NCBI RefSeq assembly: GCF_042648365.1
Contig: NZ_JBHRXI010000025.1
Span: forward strand, 124,001 to 188,000
Reading direction: 5' to 3'
DNA from: Lutimaribacter_A marinistellae
GTDB lineage: Bacteria > Pseudomonadota > Alphaproteobacteria > Rhodobacterales > Rhodobacteraceae
Length of the DNA: 64,000 nt
Positions 8,157 to 16,149 of this stretch are shown piece after piece (the stretch's first letter is position 1; each line of letters opens with the position of its first letter). The notes under the pieces are model-generated. The model was not told the origin of the DNA and made no database searches. It was given only the letters and a program-made list of their open reading frames with translations. Made by a program: the position numbers and the translations under genes.

Positions 8157-10934
8157 TCAGCTCGCCTTGGCGAGGTTGCGCAGCACGTAATGCAGGACGC
8201 CGCCGTTCTCGATATACTCGATCTCGGGCGCGGTATCGATCCGGCACTTGAGCGTGATGGTCTTTTCGGTGCCGTCCGCAAAAGTGATCGTGCAAGGCAC
8301 TTCCTGCTGCGGTTTCACGTCGTCCAGACCGGTGATCGAAACGGTTTCGTCACCTTTCAAGCCCAGCGATTTGCGGGTGTCGCCGCCGGTGAACTCGAAG
8401 GGGATGACGCCCATGCCGACGAGGTTCGAGCGGTGGATGCGCTCGAAATTCTCGGCGATGACCGCCTTGACGCCCAGAAGCGCCGTACCCTTGGCAGCCC
8501 AGTCGCGGCTGGATCCTGCGCCGTATTGCTCACCGCCGAAGACGACAAGAGGCGTGCCCTGCTCCTGGTAGGCCATGGCCGCGTCATAGATCGCCATCTG
8601 CTCGCCGTTGGGGCCCTTGGTGTAGCCACCCTCGACGCCATCGAGCATCTCGTTCTTGATGCGGATATTGGCGAAAGTGCCTCGCATCATGATCTCGTGG
8701 TTGCCGCGGCGCGAGCCGTAAGAGTTGAACTCGCGAGGGGCAACCTGTCGGTCGATCAGGTACTTGCCTGCCGGGGTCGTCTCCTTGAAGGAACCCGCGG
8801 GCGAGATGTGGTCGGTCGTCACCATGTCGCCGAGGATGGCAAGAACGCGCGCGCCCTCGATATTCGAGATCGTGCCCTTCTCCTTGCTCATGCCCTGGAA
8901 ATAGGGCGGGTTCTGGACATAGGTCGACGTCGCCGGCCAGTCATAGGTTTCGCCGCCGGAAACATCGACGCCCTGCCACTTCTCATCGCCTTTGAATACG
9001 TCGGCATATTTCGACTGGAAGCTTTCGCGCGTCACGGTCTTTTCGACCAGTTCGGCGATCTCGGCATTGGTGGGCCAGATGTCTTTCAGGTAGACATCGT
9101 TGCCGTTCTTGTCCTGACCGATGACGTCCTTGGTGATGTCGACATTCATGTCGCCAACCAGAGCATAGGCGACGACGAGCGGCGGCGAGGCAAGGTAGTT
9201 CGCGCGCACGTCGGGGCTGATCCGGCCTTCGAAGTTGCGGTTGCCCGACAGAACCGATGTGGCGATCAGGTCGAACTCGTTCACCGCCTTGGAAATCGGC
9301 GCGTCGAGCGGACCGGAGTTGCCGATACAGGTGGTGCAACCGTAGCCCACGAGGTTGAAACCGATGGCGTCGAGGTGATCCTGAAGGCCAGCGGCCTCGA
9401 GGTAGTCCGACACGACCTTGGAACCGGGTGCGAGCGATGTCTTGACCCAGGGCTTGCGGTTCAGGCCCAGCTCATGCGCCTTTTTCGCCACGAGACCCGC
9501 GCCGATCATCACGTAGGGGTTCGACGTGTTGGTGCAGGAGGTGATCGAGGCGATCACGATGGAGCCGTCATGCAGCTGGTAGGCGCCGTCGTCGGTCTTG
9601 TACCAGCCCTTCTTGTGATGGCCTTCGTCGCCGGGAATGTCCTGCGGTTCGGGCGCGCCGCCTTCACCTTCCCAGCGTACTTCGGCATTGGCGCTGGCGT
9701 CCTTGCCGTCGCGCACGCCCTTGACGTAGTCGGCGAAGGCCGAAGCGGCCTTGTCGAGCGCGATGTAATCCTGCGGCCGCTTGGGGCCCGAGATCGCCGG
9801 TACGATCGTACCCATGTCCAGCGACAGGGTCGAGGAATAGACCGGGGCATAGTCCGAGCCGCGCCACATGCCGTTTTCCTTGGCATAGGCTTCGACCAGG
9901 GCGATGCGGTCTTCGTCGCGGCCCGATTGGCGCATGTAGCGCAGCGTCTCGTCATCGATGGGGAAGAAGCCGCAGGTCGCGCCGTATTCGGGGGCCATGT
10001 TGGCGATGGTGGCGCGCTGCGCCAGCGGCAGGTTGTCGAGGCCCGCGCCGTAGAATTCGACGAACTTGCCAACCACGCCATGTTCGCGCAGCATCTCGAC
10101 CACTTTCAACACGAGGTCGGTGCCGGTGGTGCCTTCGACCATCTCGCCGGTCAGCTCGAAGCCCACGACCTCGGGGATCAGCATCGAGATCGGCTGACCC
10201 AGCATGGCGGCCTCGGCCTCGATCCCGCCAACGCCCCAGCCCAGCACGGCCATGCCGTTGACCATGGTGGTGTGGCTGTCGGTGCCCACGAGCGTGTCGG
10301 GATACGCGACGGTATCACCGTTCTGGTCAGTGTCGGTCCAGACGGTCTGCGCCAGATACTCCAGGTTCACCTGGTGGCAGATGCCGGTTCCGGGGGGAAC
10401 CACGCGGAAGTTTTCGAACGCGGTCTGACCCCATTTCAGGAACTCGTAGCGCTCCATGTTCCGCTCGTATTCGCGGTCCACGTTCATCTGGAAGGCGCGC
10501 GGGTTGCCGAACTCGTCGATCATGACCGAGTGGTCGATCACGAGGTCAACGGGGTTGAGCGGGTTGATCTTTTGCGCGTCGCCGCCGAGGTTCTTGATGC
10601 CATCGCGCATCGCGGCGAGGTCGACCACCGCCGGAACACCGGTGAAGTCCTGCATCAGCACGCGTGCGGGGCGATAGGCGATCTCACGCGGGTTCTTGCC
10701 GCCTTTTTCCGCCCACTCGGCAAATGCCTTGATGTCATCTACGGAAACGGAGAAGCCGTCATCCTCGAACCGCAGGATGTTTTCCAGCACGACCTTCAAT
10801 GCGGCGGGAAGTTTCGAGAAGTCGCCCAGACCGGCCTCGGTGGCGGCGGGGATGGAATAATAGGCGACGGACTTTCCGTTGACGTCCAGCGTACGGCGCG
10901 TCTTGGCTTTGTCCTGTCCAACTGTGATGGGCAT
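8157..10934 (-). CDS. acnA: Aconitate hydratase AcnA
   Basis: 925 residues, normal for bacterial AcnA/IRP-type aconitase. It isomerises citrate to isocitrate in the TCA cycle with a [4Fe-4S] cluster. Cluster-binding motifs are visible: SCTNTSNP with a cysteine near residue 467 and YGCTTCIGNSGP with two cysteines near 535. The C-terminal swivel domain carries GAGSSRDWAAKG and the arginine-containing substrate loop. The ATG at 10934 follows GGGAGG by a suitable distance. A 1016-codon open frame on the opposite strand covers the whole gene and is a GC-rich shadow, not a gene. Confidence 0.97.
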   Translation of the reverse strand: MPITVGQDKAKTRRTLDVNGKSVAYYSIPAATEAGLGDFSKLPAALKVVLENILRFEDDGFSVSVDDIKAFAEWAEKGGKNPREIAYRPARVLMQDFTGVPAVVDLAAMRDGIKNLGGDAQKINPLNPVDLVIDHSVMIDEFGNPRAFQMNVDREYERNMERYEFLKWGQTAFENFRVVPPGTGICHQVNLEYLAQTVWTDTDQNGDTVAYPDTLVGTDSHTTMVNGMAVLGWGVGGIEAEAAMLGQPISMLIPEVVGFELTGEMVEGTTGTDLVLKVVEMLREHGVVGKFVEFYGAGLDNLPLAQRATIANMAPEYGATCGFFPIDDETLRYMRQSGRDEDRIALVEAYAKENGMWRGSDYAPVYSSTLSLDMGTIVPAISGPKRPQDYIALDKAASAFADYVKGVRDGKDASANAEVRWEGEGGAPEPQDIPGDEGHHKKGWYKTDDGAYQLHDGSIVIASITSCTNTSNPYVMIGAGLVAKKAHELGLNRKPWVKTSLAPGSKVVSDYLEAAGLQDHLDAIGFNLVGYGCTTCIGNSGPLDAPISKAVNEFDLIATSVLSGNRNFEGRISPDVRANYLASPPLVVAYALVGDMNVDITKDVIGQDKNGNDVYLKDIWPTNAEIAELVEKTVTRESFQSKYADVFKGDEKWQGVDVSGGETYDWPATSTYVQNPPYFQGMSKEKGTISNIEGARVLAILGDMVTTDHISPAGSFKETTPAGKYLIDRQVAPREFNSYGSRRGNHEIMMRGTFANIRIKNEMLDGVEGGYTKGPNGEQMAIYDAAMAYQEQGTPLVVFGGEQYGAGSSRDWAAKGTALLGVKAVIAENFERIHRSNLVGMGVIPFEFTGGDTRKSLGLKGDETVSITGLDDVKPQQEVPCTITFADGTEKTITLKCRIDTAPEIEYIENGGVLHYVLRNLAKAS

Positions 10935-11172
10935 TTCGTGGCCTCCCTCTCAGGGTTGGTGGAAACGGGGATTCGCTGCCTGCCTTCTGCATCACGCGCG
11001 GGCGCGGTTCAAGCGTTGCGGCGGGGGTGCGACGATTTTTGTATACCATTGCACACATTTTGGCAGGAATACCCTTTGCGCGACGGTGGCTGCGGGTCAC
11101 TCAAGCTTGATTGGCACGTGTTTGGGGTCGGGTCTAAACCTCAATCATGTAACCAGAACGGAATATGGCAGC

Positions 11173-11874
11173 ATGTCGCGCATCCTCACGGCCCTGTTGG
11201 GCTTAGGCCTTGCATTCGCAACCCCAGCGGCGTCGGGTGACGATCCCGTCGTGGTCGAGTTGTTCACCTCGCAGGGGTGTTCTTCCTGTCCGCCAGCAGA
11301 TGCGATCATGCGCGAGTTGGCACAGCGGGAGGATGTCATCGGTCTCGCGTTGCATGTTGATTACTGGGACTACATCGGGTGGAAGGACCAGTTTGCCTTG
11401 CCGAGCCACAAGGTTCGGCAGCAAGCTTATGCAAGGGTTGCGGGACGGTCGATGATCTACACGCCGCAGATGATCGTCGGCGGACAATCCGACATCCGTG
11501 GTGCCGACCAGCCCGCGCTGGAGAGGGCGATCGAACGGCACGGAGCCACGGCGCCTTTGGCAGAACTGCACATCGAAACAGCCGAGGGGCGGGTGACCGT
11601 GACGGCGACCGGGGCGGGGCAGGCCGTGCAACCGCCTGCCGACGTCGTTCTGGTGCGATACCAGCCCCTGCGCCACAGCGAGATCAAACGTGGTGAGAAT
11701 GCCGGGCGCAACCTCGACTATGCCAATGTCGTGACAAGCTGGGAGCGGCTGGGCGAATGGGACGGGCAGGGGGAGGCGCAGTTCTCGTCAGACTGGACCG
11801 GCGACCTGCCTGCCGTCGTCTTGCTTCAACGGCGCGGTCCCGGCGCGATCATTGCGGCCAAGAGGGTGGAGTGA
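11173..11874 (+). CDS. DUF1223 secreted thioredoxin-like protein
   Basis: 233 residues from the ATG at 11173. A signal peptide (MSRILTALLGLGLAFATPAAS) leads to VVVELFTSQGCSSCPPAD, the DUF1223 hallmark with a CxxC pair at C36/C39 on a thioredoxin fold. Also typical are ALHVDYWDYIGWKD and YTPQMIVGG. The family is abundant in alphaproteobacteria and has no assigned substrate; a periplasmic redox role is inferred from the CxxC and signal peptide. It is divergent from acnA, with a 238-base spacer, and its stop abuts the stop of the convergent acyltransferase gene with no spacer. Confidence 0.88.
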   Translation: MSRILTALLGLGLAFATPAASGDDPVVVELFTSQGCSSCPPADAIMRELAQREDVIGLALHVDYWDYIGWKDQFALPSHKVRQQAYARVAGRSMIYTPQMIVGGQSDIRGADQPALERAIERHGATAPLAELHIETAEGRVTVTATGAGQAVQPPADVVLVRYQPLRHSEIKRGENAGRNLDYANVVTSWERLGEWDGQGEAQFSSDWTGDLPAVVLLQRRGPGAIIAAKRVE

Positions 11875-12798
11875 TCAGCGCTCTTCCTCGGGCTGAATAC
11901 CCAGCCCGCCCCAGGGTTTCCAACGACGGTGAATCCAGAACCACTGTCCCATGTGCTGCCGAACGACCGCCTCGAGATCGTCGTTGATGTACTGCGTCAT
12001 CGTCTCGGCATCGCTATGCGGAACGGGGGCATGGACCCGGATGTCGAAATCGACGCCGTTGGGTTGCCGGATCGCATAGCAGGGCAGCATCAGGGCATCG
12101 TGTTTCAGCGCCAGTTCGGCATTCAGTACCGAGGTGACGGCAGGTTTGCCGAAGAACTGCAACTCCTGCCCGCCATGCACGTGAAGGTCGGATACAATTG
12201 CGATAATCCCGTTCTGTCGCAGGTGGCGAACCATCTGCGACATGCCGCGCCGGCCCTGTTCGAACATCGGCTCGCCGGTCTTGAGAAAACACTCGACATA
12301 GGCGTCGTTGAAATAGGGGTTCGCCATACGGCGATACAGACAGCCCATTGGCCGGCCGCTGCGCGCCTGCAGCGCGATGCGGATGGCGAGGTAATGCCCG
12401 AAATGCGCCGCGATGATCATGATCGGCCGGCCCGCTGCTGCCGCCTCGTCGAACGCGGCGAGGCCATCGCCACTTACAGGGGCAGTCTTTTGCCGGGCGA
12501 CGAACTCTTCGGGCGAGAAATGCTCCATGATCGCGCTGCCGGCATTATGGGGAACCTCTCGGGTGATGCGGGCGACCTCTTCCTCGGGCAGGTCAGGACA
12601 GACCAGTGCGAGGTTGTCGCGAATACGCTTGCGGAATCCGACGACTGGAGACAGCACCTGCGCGATACGTCCCATCGCGGGAACGCGCCGCTCGTAGGGC
12701 AGCAAATGCATGACCCCAATCACGCCCTGCAGGAACAGGTTCGAGAGATAGTATTTCGCGCGCTGAAAGCGGGACAGCTCGGACTTGGGGACGGGCAT
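11875..12798 (-). CDS. LpxL/HtrB-family lysophospholipid or lipid A acyltransferase
   Basis: 307 residues. Family features are the N-terminal membrane segment, AAHFGHYLAIRIALQARSGR in the active-site region, LYRRMANPYFN, GRRGMSQMVRHL and the C-terminal GQWFWIHRRWKP. Such enzymes add a secondary acyl chain to lipid A or a related lipid at the inner membrane. The catalytic HX4(E/D) motif reads H132-F-G-H-Y-L137: the acidic residue is replaced by leucine (codon CTC, read from bases 12388-12390). That suggests altered or lost activity, or a sequencing change. It follows the EamA exporter gene by 6 bases in the same operon. Confidence 0.82.
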   Translation of the reverse strand: MPVPKSELSRFQRAKYYLSNLFLQGVIGVMHLLPYERRVPAMGRIAQVLSPVVGFRKRIRDNLALVCPDLPEEEVARITREVPHNAGSAIMEHFSPEEFVARQKTAPVSGDGLAAFDEAAAAGRPIMIIAAHFGHYLAIRIALQARSGRPMGCLYRRMANPYFNDAYVECFLKTGEPMFEQGRRGMSQMVRHLRQNGIIAIVSDLHVHGGQELQFFGKPAVTSVLNAELALKHDALMLPCYAIRQPNGVDFDIRVHAPVPHSDAETMTQYINDDLEAVVRQHMGQWFWIHRRWKPWGGLGIQPEEER

Positions 12799-12804
12799 CT
12801 GATC

Positions 12805-13695
12805 TCAACGGCCAAAGGTTTCGCGATGCCAGACATAAATGCCGGCCCCCGCGATCACAAGCGCGCCGCAGATTGTCCAGATATCGGGGTATTCCCCAAA
12901 GAAGATTGCGCCCCACAATGCAGCAAAGGCGAGGCCGCAATAGGCGTAAGGTGCCAGCATGGCTGCCTCGCCCGTGCTGAAGGCGCGGATCAAGAGCATC
13001 TGGCCCAGAGTTCCGAAGCCGGCAACGATCCCGATCAGGCCCAGGGACGCAAGATCGAGCGGCTGCCAGTAAAAGGGTACCGCTAGCGTCAGCAGGACGG
13101 TGCCGACAAGTCCGGTGTAGAAAAGCGAGGTCCATGGATCCTCGTCAGGGCCCACGCGCCGCGTGAACAGCGCATAGGCAGAATAGCAGGCCGCAGCCCC
13201 CAGCGGGAAAAGCGCAGCCAGCTGAAACATGCCCGTGCCAGGGCGAATGATGATCAGAGCGCCGATGGCTGCCACCGCGATCCCGGCGATGCGCCGTGGT
13301 CCGAGCCCTTCGCCGAGAAAGAGAGCGGCACCCAGCGTGATCAGAACCGGATTGATCGACATGAGCGCCGCGGCATCGGTCAGGGGGATCCGGCTGATGC
13401 CTGTGAAAAAGAATGCCGTGGCACCCATCAGCAACAGCGAGCGCAGCAATTGCAGACCGGGGTAACGCGTTCTGACGACACGCGTGAGGCGCGGCAGAAC
13501 GAGGAGGAACACGACCGCCATCTGGCCCGCGTAGCGCGCCCAGAGCGTAGGCAACACACCGATGCGCGGGGCGAGCGCCTTGACGGTTGCGTCCATCAGG
13601 GAAAAGCAAAGGATGGCCGCAATCATCAGAAGGATCGCGCGGTTCGCGACCTGTCGGCTTTGCGCTGCGATCGGGGGGAGGGAAGTCGGGTCCAT
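12805..13695 (-). CDS. DMT-superfamily (EamA) transporter
   Basis: 296 residues from the ATG at 13695; the longer frame to 13734 adds a proline-rich tail with no membrane character. About ten hydrophobic helices in two EamA halves are visible, each with the family-type ends: AAALMSINPVLITLGAALFLGE in the first half and MLAPYAYCGLAFAALWGAIFFGE in the second. Substrates of EamA exporters are amino acids, metabolites or drugs and cannot be predicted here. It is co-directional with the acyltransferase gene 6 bases downstream. Confidence 0.88.
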   Translation of the reverse strand: MDPTSLPPIAAQSRQVANRAILLMIAAILCFSLMDATVKALAPRIGVLPTLWARYAGQMAVVFLLVLPRLTRVVRTRYPGLQLLRSLLLMGATAFFFTGISRIPLTDAAALMSINPVLITLGAALFLGEGLGPRRIAGIAVAAIGALIIIRPGTGMFQLAALFPLGAAACYSAYALFTRRVGPDEDPWTSLFYTGLVGTVLLTLAVPFYWQPLDLASLGLIGIVAGFGTLGQMLLIRAFSTGEAAMLAPYAYCGLAFAALWGAIFFGEYPDIWTICGALVIAGAGIYVWHRETFGR

Positions 13696-13918
13696 AGGTC
13701 CTGATAGGCGGGATGGGGCGGGCTGTCCATCCACCGCGCGCTATCGCCCAAGGGCAGGATGCTCCCGCCCCGTCACGCCGCATCGGGGATGCGACGCGAT
13801 GCGTTGGGCCGGGCGCCGCCCCTTCGGTGCGGCGCGGGTCCGACCACGGCGGTGTTGCCCACAATGCCGAGATCTTTTGGTATTGGCATTAGAAGAAATC
13901 GATGGATTTCGGCCTGCG

Positions 13919-15022
13919 TCAAACCTCTTCGGTGTCGTCTTCGGGTTCCACCAACGAGATCGCCCCTTCGTCGGCGAGGGCGCGGATCGCGGTCACGAGC
14001 TCTGCCATCGCGCCTTCGGCCTCGGCGCGCTTGACCTTGCCGCGCTCTGCCATTTCCTCGCGCAGCGTGCCGGCCATTCGGTTCGACATGTTCGCGAGCA
14101 GGTAGTCGGCCGCGGCACGATCACCGTCGCTTTGGGTGCCTGCAAGGGCGGTCACGAGCGTCGCATTCTCGACCGTTCGGATGGCCGCGGGGACATCGCG
14201 CGCGGCAAGCCTTTCGGGGATATGCGCGAAGGTGAAAATCACTTTACGCACGGTTTCGGCAAAGTGAGCATCCTGCTCTTCGAGCGCGTCCAGAAGCCCG
14301 TCACGTGTGGCTGCGGGAGATTGGTTGAGTATCGCGCCCACCCTTTCACCCGGGGCGAGCGGGAAGGCGCTGACCGGTTTCGCGTCGAGTTGGGTGACGA
14401 GCGACCAGCCGATACGTTCCACCGCCTCGGGCGTGACGCTTGCCGTGCGGGAAATCGCAAAGGTTATCCGGCGCGCGACGGGCCCAGGCAGTTTTCCCAA
14501 CATGCCTGCAGCTTTCGCCGTATCGAGCTTGGAGAGGACGACGGCGGCGACCTCGGTACTTTCCGCTTCGACCATCTGTGCCAACTCGGCGGGCGGGAGC
14601 GCCCGCAGCCGCACCCAGGGATCGCCCATGCGCTGAACACCTGCTTCCTTGCGAAGCCGTGCCGCGGTCGACGGTGCGAGTTTTCCGTCCATTGCGGTCA
14701 GCGCACCTGCAAGCCCGTGCGGGAAGCTGAGACCGATCCCCTCGAGCGCGTCGGAAAATTCATGTGCAACGGCGGCGAGTGTGACGCGATCAACCAGTCC
14801 CATGCGCCCCATCTGCTGTGTCAGCTTGACCTGAAGCTCTTCGGGAAGGTCCTCAAGCGGGATGTCGGCCCCTTCGTTCAGCAACAGGCGTACGACGATA
14901 GCGGCTTTTTCCCGGCCTGACAGGGGGCGAGGAACGCGCCTTTCCCCGACCGTGTCCGTAGCGGTTTCGACATCAGGCGGGATGCCATTCCCGAGCCTTA
15001 CCAGTAAGTTGTTTTCTGCCAT
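13919..15022 (-). CDS. FliG-like flagellar motor switch protein, standing alone
   Basis: 367 residues from the ATG at 15022 (the upstream TTG at 15043 is an alternative). Residues 34-52 (LSGREKAAIVVRLLLNEG) match FliG_N, about 150-190 (STEVAAVVLSKLDTAKAAGML) match FliG_M, and about 225-345 match FliG_C, including NMSNRMAGTLREEMAERGKVK. FliG builds the rotor ring and takes part in torque generation. The FliG_C signature F-x-F-E-D reads FTFAH (263-267), so the conserved acidic pair is missing. No other flagellar gene is in the window, so this may be a paralogue or a specialised motor part. Confidence 0.72.
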   Translation of the reverse strand: MAENNLLVRLGNGIPPDVETATDTVGERRVPRPLSGREKAAIVVRLLLNEGADIPLEDLPEELQVKLTQQMGRMGLVDRVTLAAVAHEFSDALEGIGLSFPHGLAGALTAMDGKLAPSTAARLRKEAGVQRMGDPWVRLRALPPAELAQMVEAESTEVAAVVLSKLDTAKAAGMLGKLPGPVARRITFAISRTASVTPEAVERIGWSLVTQLDAKPVSAFPLAPGERVGAILNQSPAATRDGLLDALEEQDAHFAETVRKVIFTFAHIPERLAARDVPAAIRTVENATLVTALAGTQSDGDRAAADYLLANMSNRMAGTLREEMAERGKVKRAEAEGAMAELVTAIRALADEGAISLVEPEDDTEEV

Positions 15023-15094
15023 GTCGTCCGAGTCACCCGGCAAGTCCTTGTGCCGGATGACCGTAGCCGCGACGCGGTAAAGAAAACCTGAAGG

Positions 15095-15691
15095 TCAGTA
15101 ATTGTACGTAAGGCCAGACCGGATAGCCTCGCGCAGTGACGCTTCGGCCCATGTGCCGTCGCCGCCGCGGGCCTTGATCTCGCGCCATTGCGCGATGGCC
15201 TCATCGGTTTTTCCTGCAGTCACAAAGCCTTGGCCCATGTAGCTACGCGCCAGAAGGTTGTTGGCGTTGGTAGCAATCGCGCGGGCATAGAACTCGTCAG
15301 CCTCAACCTGATTGCCGAGTTTCCGATGTGTGAACCCCCAATAGGTCAACACGAGATCGTCGTCTTGCGGCATCTGTGACAACACGGTCTGTGCGTCTTC
15401 GAGACGACCGGCGTAAGCGAGTTCGCGTACAGCGTCACGCAAGGTATCGAGGTCGAGCGAAGAGGCCTTGTCAGGGCGCACGCAGCGCTGGATTTTTGGG
15501 TCCCAGACGCCGTTCACCTTTTTCGAGTAACGCACCCACGCTTTTTTTTCGGGGTCCCACTGACGTTCAGAGAAACAATCGGTGGTCGTCTCTGTCGGTT
15601 TGGGCGGTGTCGTCGTGGTCATGTTGCCGCCCGCGGCAAAAAGTGCAACTGGCAGGCTGGCGAAAAGGGCGGCGGCGATCAGGGGGCGCAT
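15095..15691 (-). CDS. Secreted TPR protein with N-terminal cysteine motif
   Basis: 198 residues from the ATG at 15691, chosen because GGAG lies 8 bases upstream and a signal peptide (MRPLIAAALFASLPVALFA) follows. After a threonine-rich segment comes CFSERQWDPEKKAW ending in VWDPKIQRC, then TPR-type helices (LRELAYAGRLEDAQTVLSQM and the repeat around YWGFTHRKLGNQVEADEFYA). It is likely periplasmic, with a protein-interaction role; no enzyme motif is seen. It lies 72 bases downstream-side of the fliG-like gene on the same strand, and its cysteine pattern is echoed in the next small gene. Confidence 0.75.
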   Translation of the reverse strand: MRPLIAAALFASLPVALFAAGGNMTTTTPPKPTETTTDCFSERQWDPEKKAWVRYSKKVNGVWDPKIQRCVRPDKASSLDLDTLRDAVRELAYAGRLEDAQTVLSQMPQDDDLVLTYWGFTHRKLGNQVEADEFYARAIATNANNLLARSYMGQGFVTAGKTDEAIAQWREIKARGGDGTWAEASLREAIRSGLTYNY

Positions 15692-15799
15692 CGGGAAAAC
15701 TCCATCCTTGGGCAAATTCTTTTCACTCAACCTATGATACTGCAAGGCCGCGACGAGGGACACGCCCCGCCGCGGCCATCACGTTTCGGTGTAGCTGGA

Positions 15800-15958
15800 T
15801 CAGCTGTTGACCACCTTCTCGCAGCTTTGCGTATCGGCATTCCATTGCGATCCGGCGGCACAGGATTGTGCCTGGTGCTGTCGATCCGAGCACATTGCGA
15901 ACGAGACCGCCGGAAGGGCGATCAAGGCAAGGGCAGTCAAGGCAATCTTGGTCTTCAT
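15800..15958 (-). CDS. Small secreted cysteine-containing protein (CBM14/peritrophin-like pattern)
   Basis: 52 residues. The start at 15958 is fixed by GGGAG 8-9 bases upstream and a clear signal peptide MKTKIALTALALIALPAVSFA. The mature peptide is about 30 residues, CSDRQHQAQSCAAGSQWNAD followed by TQSCEKVVNS, with three cysteines. The C-x(n)-G-x-x-W-x(6)-C arrangement resembles the end of a chitin-binding peritrophin-A domain, but the peptide is too short to be a full one. The W-x4-Q-x-C ending is shared with the neighbouring TPR protein. Function unknown. Confidence 0.7.
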   Translation of the reverse strand: MKTKIALTALALIALPAVSFAMCSDRQHQAQSCAAGSQWNADTQSCEKVVNS

Positions 15959-16149
15959 GCAATTTCTCCCGTTGGTTTCCTGATCATCGTACCGGAAAAG
16001 TAACCCGAGAAGCGAATTTGGCAAAGCCCTTCGATGTTCCGGCAGGCTTTGCGAAACGAATGTTCTGACGTAGCATGGAAATAGTCCGATGTACGGCTGG
16101 ATAAATGTACCCGAAAACGGTGGGTTATCCGCGCTCCGGGAGGAAAATG

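Noticed and set aside
8190..11240. Open frame of 1016 codons on the plus strand opposite acnA
   Set aside because: It is a shadow of acnA: no ribosome site, no family-like sequence, and low-complexity basic composition typical of antisense frames in GC-rich DNA.
13696..13918. GC-rich hairpin GCGCCGC/GCGGCGC (13813-13835) as terminator of the fliG-like gene
   Set aside because: No T-run follows on the minus strand and it lies over 80 bases beyond the stop, so it is not a convincing terminator; no gene was seen in this spacer either.
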